Origin: an uncultured Prochlorococcus sp. | GTDB taxonomy: Bacteria > Cyanobacteriota > Cyanobacteriia > PCC-6307 > Cyanobiaceae | Assembly: GCA_902525075.1 (NCBI GenBank) | Contig: CABZFV010000001.1 | Span: forward strand, 124,001-188,000 | Length of the DNA stretch: 64,000 bases | Direction: 5' to 3' | Shown: positions 1 to 9,585 of the stretch, piece by piece | Position numbering within the stretch: the stretch's first letter is position 1 | Layout: each line of letters begins with the position of its first letter | The notes under the pieces: generated by a model | Told to the model about the DNA's origin: nothing | What the model saw: only the letters and a program-made list of their open reading frames with translations | Databases searched by the model: none | Program-made: the position numbers and the translations under genes

Positions 1-688
1 TCAAAGAGGAGCAGCACAATGTCTTAAGTCAAACCCAAATAAAAAGGCAAAGTTTTTTATCATCCCTAGAGAAAGTGGATTATTTAGGGGACAGCCTCCT
101 TTAACAATAGATGCTCCAGAAGGATTCGTTTTTCATCATGTAAATGCATTTGAAAAAGATTACAAAATCGTATTAGATAGTATTTTTTATGATGATTTCC
201 CATCAGTTGGTCCTGACGAGAATTTTAGGGATATTGACTTTGATAAATATCCAGAAGGAAAACTGAAAAGATCAATTATCGATCTAAAGACAAAACTTTG
301 TGAACTTGAAACTTTCAGTGAACAATGTTGTGAATTTGCTGTTGTTAATCCTAAAAACTTAGGATTAAAAGCAACTTTTAGTTGGATGGCAAGCACATCT
401 CAAAAGCTTGGGAACGCTCCACTTCAAGCGATAAAAAAAATAAATTTAACTTCTAAGGAAGAGATTTCTTGGTCGGCAGGTCCAAGTGGATTTGTTAGTG
501 AACCAATTATGGTTCCATCAGAAAACTCTTCAAAAGAAGATGAGGGATTTTTATTTATACTTCTATGGAACGGAGAAAGAAGGGGAAGCGATTTGGTGAT
601 ATTAGACGCAAAAGACCTAAAAGAATTAGCTGTTTATGAATTACCCATTTCAATTCCTCATGGCCTTCATGGATCTTGGGTTAATTGA
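1..688 (+). CDS. Carotenoid cleavage oxygenase (RPE65/lignostilbene dioxygenase family), C-terminal part
   Basis: The reading frame is open from base 2 to the TGA at 686-688, so the 5' part lies outside the window. The visible 228 residues include FVFHHVNAFE (near residue 45), FVSEPIMVP, and the C-terminal LPISIPHGLHGSWVN. In this family four histidines hold a catalytic Fe(II); the histidines in FHHVNAFE and PHGLHGSW match the third and fourth. Family members cleave carotenoids or apocarotenoids oxidatively to aldehydes. The exact substrate cannot be read from the fragment. It runs convergently into the rdgB-like gene with almost no gap. The family call is secure; the specificity is unknown. 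Confidence 0.9.
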   Translation, partial: QRGAAQCLKSNPNKKAKFFIIPRESGLFRGQPPLTIDAPEGFVFHHVNAFEKDYKIVLDSIFYDDFPSVGPDENFRDIDFDKYPEGKLKRSIIDLKTKLCELETFSEQCCEFAVVNPKNLGLKATFSWMASTSQKLGNAPLQAIKKINLTSKEEISWSAGPSGFVSEPIMVPSENSSKEDEGFLFILLWNGERRGSDLVILDAKDLKELAVYELPISIPHGLHGSWVN

Positions 689-690
689 AT

Positions 691-1266
691 TTAAGAAAAA
701 ATTTCAATTAAATCTGGAATGATTTTTTTTAATGCTTCACCTCTATGACTACAAGAGTCTTTAATATCATTATTCATTTCTGCGAAAGTTAATCTGGTAG
801 AACTCTCCTCAAAAATTGGGTCATACCCAAAACCACTTTTTCCTCTGGGTTTTAAAATGATATTGCCATGACATTTAGCCTCAGATTCAATAATCACTTC
901 ACCATTTGGAGAACAAACACAAATATTAGCAATAAAGAAAGCACTTCTATTTTGAACTCCATCAAGTTCTTTTAGAACTCGTTCAATTCTCTTTTGATCA
1001 TTTTCTTCATATCTAGATGAGTAAATGCCAGGCTTACCACCTAGTGATTCAATACAAATTCCTGAATCATCTGCTATTGAAAAATTATTCGTTTTTCTCG
1101 AAACTGCACTCGCTTTTTTAATTGCATTATCTCTAAATGTCAGTCCATCCTCTTCAACTTCTAATGATTCTGGCTGGAGTAACAATTTACAATTAACTCC
1201 AGAAAGCAATTTCTTATATTCTTCAATTTTACCTTTATTCTTACTCGCTAAATATAAATTTTTCAT
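691..1266 (-). CDS. rdgB: Non-canonical purine NTP pyrophosphatase (RdgB/HAM1 family)
   Basis: The protein begins MKNLYLASKNKGKIEEYKKL, the usual nucleotide-binding N-terminus of the ITPase/HAM1 family, and carries DDSGICIE and the C-terminal SHRGEALKK signature. The family hydrolyses dITP, XTP and dHAPTP to monophosphates, cleaning the nucleotide pool. I chose the ATG at 1266; an in-frame ATG at 1272 overlaps the stop of the upstream phosphohexomutase (ATGA) and adds only two residues. A longer frame to 1305 would run inside the neighbour. The overlap suggests translational coupling with that gene. Confidence 0.93.
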   Translation of the reverse strand: MKNLYLASKNKGKIEEYKKLLSGVNCKLLLQPESLEVEEDGLTFRDNAIKKASAVSRKTNNFSIADDSGICIESLGGKPGIYSSRYEENDQKRIERVLKELDGVQNRSAFFIANICVCSPNGEVIIESEAKCHGNIILKPRGKSGFGYDPIFEESSTRLTFAEMNNDIKDSCSHRGEALKKIIPDLIEIFS

Positions 1267-1268
1267 CC

Positions 1269-2723
1269 TCATTTTCCTGCCAAATTTATAAATTCTTGAC
1301 CCCACTCTAATAACTCATCTAAATAAGATTCTTTTGGTGCTTCACAATATAACCTTAAAAGAGGTTCCGTTCCTGAAAACCTAAAAAGAAGCCAAAAATT
1401 TTTATCAATTCTCAACTTTATTCCATCGATTTTTGAGATACTTTTCAACTTGTGATTATTAATATTCTCAGGAATATTATCTATGATAAATTCTTTTACG
1501 TTATTTTTTTCTGACTGATTTGGAAATTTAATATCAATTCTTTTGTAAAAACTTGGTCCAAAATCTTCTTGAATTTCATCTAAGGTTTCATATAAATATT
1601 GAGATTTTTCAGCAATTCCATTTAATAAAACCATCGCTGCATATAGAGCATCTCTTTCAGGCATAAAGTCACCAAAACCAACTCCCCCAGATTCCTCTCC
1701 TCCAATAAATATTTTTTCTTTGATCATTTTTTCAGCAATATATTTAAAGCCAACTGGAAGTTCAAAAACATCTCTATTTTGACTCTCTGATATATTTTTA
1801 ATAATATCTGAACCACTAACAGTCTTTAAGACTGGATAAGAATTATTTTTAATTTCGCCCAAATAGCTAATAAAGTATGGCAGTAAATCTTGAGTGCTAG
1901 AGTATCTTCCTTTTTCATCAATTGCCGCAATTCTATCACCATCACCATCAAATATAATTCCTAGAGTTTTCACTTCATTTGTTGAATTTTTGATTAGTGT
2001 TTGTTTTAGATCATCTGCATAATCTAAAAGAGGTTCGGGAGGTTTTCCTCCAAAAAAAGGATCAGCATCTTTCCTGATTTCTGAAATAAATTCTAAATCA
2101 TTAGAAGCAAAAATATCAGCCATACAATTTGCAGCTGAACCATGCATAGAATCTACAAAAATTCTTAAATTCATTTTTTTTAATCTCTTGGAAATATAGT
2201 CAATATCAAAAAGAGATTTAATTCTATCTAAATGAAATTTCTTAATATCTACCAATTGATTAACACCATCTATTTTTTCAATTGAATTTCCAAGCATTAA
2301 TCTTTTTTCAACTTCACTTGTAAAAGATTCGTCAACAGAACATCCATTAAAGCTTTTTATTTTCAGACCTAGCCAATTATATGGATTATGACTTGCTGTA
2401 ATTACTAACGCTCCAAGACAACCGACTTCTTTGGCATAGAAACTACAAGAGGGTGTTGTAACAAAGCTATCAGATAAGATCGGTTCGAAACCACATCCTC
2501 TTACAAAAGGCACTATTTGCTTGGCAAATTCACAAGCCATAAATCTACGATCATATCCAATAATAATTTTCTTTGAATTAACTTCTTTATAGTATTGATA
2601 ATGCAACTCCTGACATGCAGCGACAACAACTCTTGAAAGATTGGATAAATTAAAATCAAATCCAATAATTCCTCTCCAACCATCAGTTCCAAATTTTATC
2701 TTTTCTAATTTATCAGCTTTCAA
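1269..2723 (-). CDS. Phosphohexomutase (phosphoglucomutase/phosphomannomutase superfamily)
   Basis: This 484-residue alpha-D-phosphohexomutase has all four superfamily motifs: KFGTDGWRGIIG at the N-terminus, the phosphoserine loop TASHNPYNW near residue 110, the metal loop FDGDGDRIAA, the sugar loop GEESGGVGF, and the C-terminal phosphate site RFSGTEPLLRLY. Such enzymes interconvert hexose 1- and 6-phosphates, so a role in glycogen or nucleotide-sugar supply is likely. Substrate choice (glucose or mannose) cannot be settled from motifs. A second family member, glmM, lies at about 34 kb. The gene is divergent from the RecB-like nuclease and overlaps the start of rdgB. Confidence 0.88.
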   Translation of the reverse strand: MKADKLEKIKFGTDGWRGIIGFDFNLSNLSRVVVAACQELHYQYYKEVNSKKIIIGYDRRFMACEFAKQIVPFVRGCGFEPILSDSFVTTPSCSFYAKEVGCLGALVITASHNPYNWLGLKIKSFNGCSVDESFTSEVEKRLMLGNSIEKIDGVNQLVDIKKFHLDRIKSLFDIDYISKRLKKMNLRIFVDSMHGSAANCMADIFASNDLEFISEIRKDADPFFGGKPPEPLLDYADDLKQTLIKNSTNEVKTLGIIFDGDGDRIAAIDEKGRYSSTQDLLPYFISYLGEIKNNSYPVLKTVSGSDIIKNISESQNRDVFELPVGFKYIAEKMIKEKIFIGGEESGGVGFGDFMPERDALYAAMVLLNGIAEKSQYLYETLDEIQEDFGPSFYKRIDIKFPNQSEKNNVKEFIIDNIPENINNHKLKSISKIDGIKLRIDKNFWLLFRFSGTEPLLRLYCEAPKESYLDELLEWGQEFINLAGK

Positions 2724-2803
2724 ATTTCAAATTTCCTTGATTTCTTATAATTATCTATACTAATTTATATGAGTAAATTTTAAAACCACCTTTAAAAAAT
2801 AAT

Positions 2804-4222
2804 TTGAATTCTCTCCATTTAAAAAGTTATACAAGATGCAAAAGAAAAGCATGGCTCGATTTTAAGGGTAAAAAATCTTATGAAGTTTGGTCTCCCCATA
2901 AAGCTATAGATCAAATTAATCAGTTTAAAATTTTCTCTGAATTTTGTAACGGTGAAATATATACAGGATTAAAAGCCTGTGAAAATGGTTATCAGGGGGT
3001 AATTGGATTAAAAATCAAAGGGAATTTTTTCCAGAATATAAAGGCAGAGATACGTCCACAGTTACTTTTAAAGACAAAAGGTAAAAGTAAATGGGGACAA
3101 TATAAATATTTACCTGCTGTTTATAAGTTAGGCCACAAAACAACTAAAGAACATTTATTCGACTTAGCTTTTTGTTCTATGCTATTAGAATCTTTTCAAG
3201 AATCTAAAATTGAGAAAGGATTAGTAATTTCAAATTTTTATAAAAAAGTTAAAGTTGAAGAAATTTATTTAAATAAAAAATTAAGAAAAAAAGTTTTAAA
3301 TGTTTTATTAAATTTGAATGAATGCTTAGAGGGATCTATACCAGAAATAACTCAAGATAGAAAAAAATGTACTATTTGTTCCTGGCAAAATTTTTGTGAC
3401 AAAGAAGCAGAAGAAAATGGATACCTAACAGATATAGATGGAATAGGGTCCAAAACAGCCTCGTTACTCAAAGCAAACGGAATAACTAGTACCCAAACAT
3501 TAGCTTCGTATTGCGAAAAAAAACTTGGAGAGAAATTATTTAAATTCAAAGATCAGAAGTATGAAAAAGCATCCATATTTGTAAAGCAAGCACAAGCATA
3601 TATCTCTGGAGAACCATATTTCATTTCTAATAAAAATAATAAAGAAGATCTATTAGAAAAAATATGTTCGGGCTTTTATATATTTGATATTGAGTCAAAT
3701 CCAGATGAAAAGCATGATTTTTTATATGGATTTTTAAAAGTAAATAATTTGTCTATAAAAAAAGAAGATCTTATTTATGAACCAATCTTAAATCTTAAAA
3801 ACAATAAAGAAGAATCTTACAGGCAAATTATTGAAATACTTTTTTCACACAAGGAATGGCCAGTTTTGCATTATGGAGAAACCGAAAAAATATCAATAAT
3901 TAATATTGCTAAAGAACTAAATTTTAGTTTTGCAGAAATTGATTCACTTTCCTCCAGATTTATTGACTTACATAACTTAATAAGAAAGTCTTGGATATTA
4001 CCACTAAAAAACTATGGCTTAAAAACTGTTTCTAATTGGCTTGGATTTGAATGGCTGCAGAAAAATGTAAGTGGCTCGAAAGCACTTTATTGGTGGATTC
4101 AATATCAAATTACAGAAAACCAAATATTTTTAAAGAAAATTATCCAATATAACAAAGATGATTGTTTTGCTACTCTACAAGTTGCAGAATATTTAATCAA
4201 AAATCGATTAAAGAAAAATTGA
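2804..4222 (+). CDS. TM0106 family RecB-like nuclease with HhH and RNase H-like domain
   Basis: The 472-residue protein has three parts. The N-terminal region is RecB-nuclease-like and ends in a cysteine cluster (KKCTICSWQNFCDKE, about residues 187-201), which in this family can hold an Fe-S cluster together with an early cysteine. Next comes a helix-hairpin-helix (DIDGIGSKTASLLKANGI). The C-terminal half is an RNase H-like/YprB domain with FDIESNP, LHYGETEK and YNKDDCFAT, which carry the acidic residues expected for exonuclease metal binding. The start is TTG at 2804. Its substrate is not established. The last 15 bases overlap the convergent ygfZ-like gene. Confidence 0.8.
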   Translation: MNSLHLKSYTRCKRKAWLDFKGKKSYEVWSPHKAIDQINQFKIFSEFCNGEIYTGLKACENGYQGVIGLKIKGNFFQNIKAEIRPQLLLKTKGKSKWGQYKYLPAVYKLGHKTTKEHLFDLAFCSMLLESFQESKIEKGLVISNFYKKVKVEEIYLNKKLRKKVLNVLLNLNECLEGSIPEITQDRKKCTICSWQNFCDKEAEENGYLTDIDGIGSKTASLLKANGITSTQTLASYCEKKLGEKLFKFKDQKYEKASIFVKQAQAYISGEPYFISNKNNKEDLLEKICSGFYIFDIESNPDEKHDFLYGFLKVNNLSIKKEDLIYEPILNLKNNKEESYRQIIEILFSHKEWPVLHYGETEKISIINIAKELNFSFAEIDSLSSRFIDLHNLIRKSWILPLKNYGLKTVSNWLGFEWLQKNVSGSKALYWWIQYQITENQIFLKKIIQYNKDDCFATLQVAEYLIKNRLKKN

Positions 4223-5041
4223 TCCTACAGATTTATTTATACTAATTTTTCCAAAAATTTCCGAAAAAAAACAACTTTCTTCCTCTAAATATTTTCTTTT
4301 TATCATAGCTAAACCTTTTATTTGTCGATCTGATTTAAAAAAACTAGTGATTTTGCCTACAGAAATATCCTTGGCAGAATTTATATATAAATTTTTGTCT
4401 TCTAAGTCTAAATTCAAATTAGATTCAATTGATTCCCAAATTCTTATTTCCTGTTTTAAAGAAGAAACATTTTTTATTTTTGACATTGTTTCTTGTCCTA
4501 AATAACACCCTTTATTAAAATCTATAAGATCTTGTAATCCAAGCTCAAGGGGATTATTTTTTCCGTTTATTTCCATTTCTAAAGAGGGTATTGCCTGATT
4601 AATCTTCCAAAGTTTTAAATCATTGGTATTTATTAAATTTAGTTTATTTTTATATATTTCAAAATCTTTATCTTCTGTTTTGAAGAAAATAGGCTGGTAA
4701 GTTCTCCATGAACTAGATTCATCAATTTCCTGAATTCTATTTATCAAGAAAGGTTCACTCAAAATTACATCATCCGCTGGAAAAATAATTTGATTAAAGT
4801 AATCAATTATTTCATTTGTGTTTCCCGCCAAGATAATTACTTCTAAGCTTCCTTCTAAAAAAATAATTTCAATTAATGACCTTAGAACTCCATTTGGAGT
4901 TAACCAACAAGTTTTGATAACTTTATTTTCTGAATTAAGAATATTACCAGTTGTTATTCCATTCAAAAATTTTCTGGCGTCTTTTCCAGTAATTGAAAAA
5001 CAATCAAATTTTTCAAGCCAAAACTTTTTTATATCTTGCAT
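4208..5041 (-). CDS. ygfZ: Folate-binding protein YgfZ (GcvT-like), Fe-S cluster maintenance
   Basis: The protein (277 residues) is related to the glycine-cleavage T protein but carries the YgfZ signature KGCYLGQETMSK near residue 178, including the conserved cysteine. YgfZ/IBA57 proteins use tetrahydrofolate and help assemble or repair certain Fe-S enzymes. The N-terminal part has the GcvT-like D-A-x-x-F-L-N-G pattern (KDARKFLNGITTG). It lies just upstream of nothing else on its strand except pyrE, 10 bases behind it, so pyrE-ygfZ may be one transcript. Its 3' end overlaps the convergent nuclease gene. Confidence 0.85.
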   Translation of the reverse strand: MQDIKKFWLEKFDCFSITGKDARKFLNGITTGNILNSENKVIKTCWLTPNGVLRSLIEIIFLEGSLEVIILAGNTNEIIDYFNQIIFPADDVILSEPFLINRIQEIDESSSWRTYQPIFFKTEDKDFEIYKNKLNLINTNDLKLWKINQAIPSLEMEINGKNNPLELGLQDLIDFNKGCYLGQETMSKIKNVSSLKQEIRIWESIESNLNLDLEDKNLYINSAKDISVGKITSFFKSDRQIKGLAMIKRKYLEEESCFFSEIFGKISINKSVGSIFL

Positions 5042-5051
5042 TTTGAAATAA

Positions 5052-5612
5052 TTATAAAAAGTCTTTTATTGTAAAAAGACTCTTTAATTTAACATTTTCA
5101 TCTTCAAGGGCTTCTAATCCCCCTTCTTGCCTATCAACTATAGACAAAACTTCCTCAACAACATAATTATTTTCTCGTAATTTTTTTATAGCTTTTATTA
5201 CTGAACCAGCAGTTGTAACCACATCCTCTAAGACAGTTACCAAAGTTCCTTCTTCTAATATAGGGCCCTCTATTCCAGCTTTGGTACCGTATTTTTTGAT
5301 TTCTTTCCTAATTATTAAACCATCAAGGTCTAGTCCATTCAAAGCTGCTTTAACAATTAATCCACTTACTATAGGGTCTGCACCTAGTGTCAATCCTGCT
5401 ACAGCTTTTGACCTTGAGTCCTTTAAATCTAAAAATAATTCACTTATTAAGTTTAAGCCTTCCCCATTTAATGACACTGGTTTACAGTTTAAGTAATGAC
5501 TGCTTTTTTTTCCTGAAGATAAAGTGAAGTTTCCTTTCTTATAAGATTTTTCAATTAACTGTTTTAACAATTTTGCTTTATTTAAATCGTACTTATCCGA
5601 AAATTTGCCCAT
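5052..5612 (-). CDS. pyrE: Orotate phosphoribosyltransferase
   Basis: The 186-residue protein is the normal size for PyrE, which joins orotate to PRPP to make OMP in pyrimidine synthesis. The PRPP-binding segment [19 protein letters not shown] is present near residue 130, and the N-terminus holds [16 protein letters not shown], the usual substrate-binding strand. ygfZ follows after 10 bases on the same strand. pyrB, another pyrimidine gene, is far away at 43 kb, so the pathway is not organised as an operon here. Confidence 0.93.
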   Translation of the reverse strand: MGKFSDKYDLNKAKLLKQLIEKSYKKGNFTLSSGKKSSHYLNCKPVSLNGEGLNLISELFLDLKDSRSKAVAGLTLGADPIVSGLIVKAALNGLDLDGLIIRKEIKKYGTKAGIEGPILEEGTLVTVLEDVVTTAGSVIKAIKKLRENNYVVEEVLSIVDRQEGGLEALEDENVKLKSLFTIKDFL

Positions 5613-5753
5613 TAGTATAAGTTTAATTTCTATTTAAAGATTAGAAGAAAAAAAAGAAATCTCACAAAAACTTCCTAATGAGGTGTTTTTTGAAATATTA
5701 TTTTTATATTGTATATTAAAATTCAATGTAATTAAAATTACATAAATTCCCTT

Positions 5754-5826
5754 GGGGGTGTAGCAATCTGGTGAATGCACCAAACTCATAATTTGGCTAA
5801 GGCGAGTTCGATCCTCGCCACCCCCA
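5754..5826 (+). tRNA. tRNA with anticodon CAT (elongator Met or Ile2)
   Basis: A 73-base cloverleaf can be drawn by eye. The acceptor GGGGGTG pairs with CACCCCC, the anticodon stem is CCAAA/TTTGG around the loop CTCATAA, and the T arm is GCGAG-TTCGATC-CTCGC. The anticodon is CAT. The first pair is G-C, and the anticodon stem lacks three G-C pairs, so it is not the initiator. Elongator Met and lysidine-modified Ile cannot be told apart from the sequence alone. The D arm is unusual: only three clear pairs (GCA/TGC), with T where A14 is normally found. CCA is not encoded. Confidence 0.9.
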
Positions 5827-5844
5827 TTATTCATTTGTCATTGA

Positions 5845-7113
5845 ATGAAAATAACTCTACTTTTATTTCTTTTATTTTTACCAGCTTTTTTCGCAGCGAG
5901 TGAACTCTCTTTTTTATTAATAAGGCCAAGTAAAGTTTTAAGGTTAATAGAAGAAAAAAAGAAAGGAGCATTTTCAATTTTAAAAATTCAAAAACGCTTT
6001 AGATCTTCATTAATTACTTCTCAATTTGGAGTAACAATTTCATTAATTGCAATTGGATGGCTCAGCAATAACCTGGCTAATGATTATTGGAAAAGCAATA
6101 CTTTATCAAATAGATTTTATGATCTTCTATTATTTTTATTTGTTGTTTTAGTTGTTACTCTTGTTTCTGGACTAATTCCAAAAGCTTTAGTAATTAACAA
6201 TCCAGAATCTGTCGCATTAAGATTAACCACAATATTCGATGCCGTAAGAAAAGCTATGAATCCTATAGTGAAGACAATAGAATTCTTTACTAGCGCCTGT
6301 TTAGGCTTGTTCAATTTAAATAATAAATGGGATTCTTTAAACTCGGGTTTATCTGCTAGTGAATTAGAAACTCTTATAGAAACAGATAATGTAACAGGTT
6401 TAAAACCAGATGAGAAGAATATTCTTGAAGGAGTTTTTGCTTTAAAAGATACACAGGTTAAAGAAGTGATGATTCCAAGATCTGAAATGGTAACTTTGCC
6501 AAAAAATATAACCTTTTCAGAACTTATGAAACAAGTAGATAAAACTAGACATGCTCGCTTCTTTGTGATTGGTGAGTCTTTAGATGATGTATTAGGTGTA
6601 TTAGATTTACGTTATCTAGCTAAGCCAATATCAAAAGGTGAAATGGAAGCCGATACGTTGTTAGAGCCATTAATTTTACCAGTAACAAAAATATTAGAAA
6701 CATGTTCTCTAGCAGAAATATTTCCAATAGTAAGAGACTATAATCCGTTCTTACTAGTAGTCGATGAGCACGGTGGAACAGAGGGACTTATAACTGCAGC
6801 TGATCTAAATGGCGAAATAGTTGGAGAGAAAATGCTCAATAATAGAATTTATTCAGACATGAGAATGTTAGATAATTTCTCTAAAAAATGGTCCATAGCT
6901 GGAAAATCAGAAATTATTGAAATCAATAAAAAGTTAGGATGTTCTCTTCCAGAAGGTACTGATTATCATACTCTTGCTGGATTTATGTTAGAAAAATTTC
7001 AAATGGTTCCAAAAATTGGCGACGTTTTAGATTTTAATAACATTAAATTTGAAGTTATTTCTATGTCAGGTCCAAAAATTGATCGTGTTAAAATAATTTT
7101 TCCCAAAAGCTAA
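5845..7113 (+). CDS. CorC/HlyC family membrane protein (DUF21-CBS-CorC_HlyC)
   Basis: The N-terminal third is hydrophobic with a CNNM/DUF21-type segment (first helix at the extreme N-terminus, more helices near residues 60-120). Two CBS domains follow, recognisable by EVMIPRSEMVTL and by VDEHGGTEGLIT. The C-terminal CorC_HlyC domain includes KLGCSLPEGTDYHTLAGF. Members are linked to magnesium or cobalt export or to membrane ion homeostasis; the haemolysin name is historical. It starts 18 bases after the CAT tRNA. Confidence 0.85.
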   Translation: MKITLLLFLLFLPAFFAASELSFLLIRPSKVLRLIEEKKKGAFSILKIQKRFRSSLITSQFGVTISLIAIGWLSNNLANDYWKSNTLSNRFYDLLLFLFVVLVVTLVSGLIPKALVINNPESVALRLTTIFDAVRKAMNPIVKTIEFFTSACLGLFNLNNKWDSLNSGLSASELETLIETDNVTGLKPDEKNILEGVFALKDTQVKEVMIPRSEMVTLPKNITFSELMKQVDKTRHARFFVIGESLDDVLGVLDLRYLAKPISKGEMEADTLLEPLILPVTKILETCSLAEIFPIVRDYNPFLLVVDEHGGTEGLITAADLNGEIVGEKMLNNRIYSDMRMLDNFSKKWSIAGKSEIIEINKKLGCSLPEGTDYHTLAGFMLEKFQMVPKIGDVLDFNNIKFEVISMSGPKIDRVKIIFPKS

Positions 7114-7163
7114 ATGTGACTCCCCATAGAGGATAATGATAATAAATATATGGATTTGAAATT

Positions 7164-8168
7164 ATGCAACCAACCTCATCACCCGTAAAGGTTGGAGTCA
7201 TAGGTATAGGGAATATGGGTTGGCATCATGCTCGTGTACTAAGTTTACTCAAAGATGCAAATCTCATCGGAGTCGCAGATCCAAATGAAGAGAGAGGAAA
7301 ATTGGCTATTGACCAATTTCAATGTGAATGGTTCAGAGACTATAGAGACTTAATTCCGAAAGTTGATGCTATCTGTATTGCTGTGCCAACACTTCTTCAT
7401 CACAAAGTAGGACTAGATTGTCTTAAGGGAGGTGCTAACGTTCTCATTGAAAAACCAATTGCAGCTAACGAGTTGGAAGCAAAATCATTAATAGAGGCTG
7501 CTAATACAAGTAACTGCCTATTACAAGTTGGGCATATTGAAAGATTTAATCCTGCCTTTAGAGAATTAAATAAAATAGTAAATAATGAAGAAATTGTTGT
7601 TTTAGAAGCAAGGAGGCACAGTCCTCATGCAGACAGAGCAAATGATGTATCAGTAGTAATGGATTTAATGATTCATGACATTGATCTTATTTTGGAGCTT
7701 GTAGACTCAAAAATACAAAAATTAGCAGCAGTTGGAGGAAGAAATAGTGAAGGATTAATAGATTATGTCAATGCTACTTTAGTTTTTAAAAATGATGTTA
7801 TTGCAAGCCTAACTGCAAGCAAAATGAGTCACAAAAAAATTAGAAATTTAAGTGCTCACTGCCAAAATAGCCTAGTAGAAACTGATTTCTTAAATCACTC
7901 TTTACAAATCCATCGAAAGTCTCATGAATCATACACAGCAGAGCATGGAGAATTAGTTTATAGAAATGATGGATATGTCGAAGAAGTTAGCACAACCTCT
8001 ATTGAACCTCTTTATGCAGAATTGGAGCATTTTCTTAAATGCGTTCAGGGCAAAGAAATACCTGAGGTAGATGGTGAGCAAGCCTCAAGAGCATTAAAAA
8101 TTGCTGATTTTATAGAGAGTGCTGTAGATAATTCTGGAGATGCGATTTTACTTGAAAATCCCTTCTAA
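7164..8168 (+). CDS. Gfo/Idh/MocA family NAD(P)-dependent oxidoreductase
   Basis: The 334-residue protein opens with the Rossmann motif KVGVIGIGNMGWHHARV and carries the family's EKP signature in VLIEKPIAANELEA near residue 93, followed by the sheet domain that begins around QVGHIERFNPAFRE. Family members oxidise or reduce sugars, inositol or related compounds, and some act on biliverdin. The substrate cannot be named here. It stands 50 bases downstream of the CorC-type gene on the same strand and is convergent with psbK. Confidence 0.83.
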   Translation: MQPTSSPVKVGVIGIGNMGWHHARVLSLLKDANLIGVADPNEERGKLAIDQFQCEWFRDYRDLIPKVDAICIAVPTLLHHKVGLDCLKGGANVLIEKPIAANELEAKSLIEAANTSNCLLQVGHIERFNPAFRELNKIVNNEEIVVLEARRHSPHADRANDVSVVMDLMIHDIDLILELVDSKIQKLAAVGGRNSEGLIDYVNATLVFKNDVIASLTASKMSHKKIRNLSAHCQNSLVETDFLNHSLQIHRKSHESYTAEHGELVYRNDGYVEEVSTTSIEPLYAELEHFLKCVQGKEIPEVDGEQASRALKIADFIESAVDNSGDAILLENPF

Positions 8169-8194
8169 TAAAGACAATCTAAACTATAAGAATT

Positions 8195-8335
8195 TTATTT
8201 AAATCCAACTGCAGCTTGCCAAACAAATACCAATAAAAAGAAAAATAAAGGAATAAGTGGAAGAACATCAACAGTTGGAGCAAAGGCCTTGTAAGCCTCG
8301 GGCAATTCAGCGAATGTATTAAATAGAATGAGCAC
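8195..8335 (-). CDS. psbK: Photosystem II protein PsbK
   Basis: A 46-residue frame starting at GTG (8335) encodes a protein beginning [20 protein letters not shown], followed by [19 protein letters not shown] and ending AAVGFK. This matches PsbK: a short leader removed in the mature protein, then one membrane helix. PsbK is a low-molecular-mass subunit of the PSII core near CP43. No ATG is available in frame between 8335 and the upstream stop. tgt lies just upstream on the same strand. Confidence 0.93.
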
Positions 8336-8368
8336 CTTTTTGATAATTTAATTAATTATGATAAGACG

Positions 8369-9487
8369 TTACCACGTATAGTGAGCAATAGAGGATGTTT
8401 TCCAGGGAGCGAAATCATTTGTAAAACAATTATCTCTAATTGCAGTAGAAATTGCATTGGTAAATCTTATTAAGTGAGCAATATTATGCAAACTTATGAG
8501 TGTTAGGCCTAATATTTCGTCATTTCTAATTAGATGATGCAAATATGCTCGAGAATAGGATTTACATGTCTCGCATTTACAAGTTTTGTCAATTGGAGAA
8601 AAGTCATTTTTAAATCGAGCATTTCGCAAATTCAATCTTTCATCATTAAAAAAAGCAGTCCCATGTCTTCCTAGTCTTGTAGGCAAAACACAGTCAAATA
8701 TATCGAATCCATTTGCAACAGCTAAAGAAAGTTCTCTTAAAGAACCAATTCCCATTAAATATCTTGGTTTATTTATTGGTAAGAATTTCGGGACGTAATT
8801 AATTACACTATGTATTTCTTCGACTGCCTCGCCAACACTTACTCCTCCCACTGCTATTCCAGGCAGATCAAAAGAACTTGTATATTTTGCGCTATATTCT
8901 CTCAATTTCGGAAACTTACCGCCTTGAACTATACCGAATAATGCTTGATTAGATTTCTGATGAGTCTCAACACATTTTTGCAACCATGAATGAGTTCTTT
9001 GTAAAGAGTCCTCAATATCATTTTCGTTAGCTGTATGCGGAGGACAATGATCAAAAGCCATCGCAACATCCGATCCAAGATCCATTTGAATCTGTATTAC
9101 TTTTTCAGGTGATAAAAATACATGACTACCATCTCTTGGATTTTTAAATTCCACTCCTTTATCAGAAATATTGTTTAATTTAGCCAAACTAAAAACTTGA
9201 TATCCTCCTGAATCAGTAAGGATAGGCTTAGGCCAATTCATGAACTTATGTATTCCTCCAGATTCCTTAACTAATTTTTCTCCAGGTTGTAAATGAAGAT
9301 GAAAGGTATTTGAGAGAATCATTTCGGATCCTGTGGAGGTTAACTGCTTAGATGAAATTCCCTTAACCGTTGCCAGAGTACCCACAGGCATAAATTTTGG
9401 TGTATTTACCTCACCATTTGGTGTATGAAATATACCAGTTCTTGCTCTTGTATTACTACAATTCGATGTAATCTCAAATTCAAACAC
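8369..9487 (-). CDS. tgt: Queuine/preQ1 tRNA-guanine transglycosylase
   Basis: This 372-residue enzyme swaps the wobble guanine of GUN-anticodon tRNAs for a queuosine precursor. It shows the substrate loop [12 protein letters not shown] near residue 90, the nucleophile region [21 protein letters not shown], and the zinc site [17 protein letters not shown] near residue 305. Length and motifs are normal for bacterial Tgt. psbK follows on the same strand after about 30 bases. Confidence 0.95.
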   Translation of the reverse strand: MFEFEITSNCSNTRARTGIFHTPNGEVNTPKFMPVGTLATVKGISSKQLTSTGSEMILSNTFHLHLQPGEKLVKESGGIHKFMNWPKPILTDSGGYQVFSLAKLNNISDKGVEFKNPRDGSHVFLSPEKVIQIQMDLGSDVAMAFDHCPPHTANENDIEDSLQRTHSWLQKCVETHQKSNQALFGIVQGGKFPKLREYSAKYTSSFDLPGIAVGGVSVGEAVEEIHSVINYVPKFLPINKPRYLMGIGSLRELSLAVANGFDIFDCVLPTRLGRHGTAFFNDERLNLRNARFKNDFSPIDKTCKCETCKSYSRAYLHHLIRNDEILGLTLISLHNIAHLIRFTNAISTAIRDNCFTNDFAPWKTSSIAHYTW

Positions 9488-9585
9488 GATAATTTATAAA
9501 ATTTTTTGATCCTTTTTTATTAATCTAACCTATCATTTAATATTGAATCTATTTTTATCTCATCAAAAAATATTTAATAAAAAAT

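Noticed and set aside
5634..5834. 66-residue minus-strand ORF over the tRNA
   Set aside because: It overlaps a clear tRNA gene in antisense and has no family signal.
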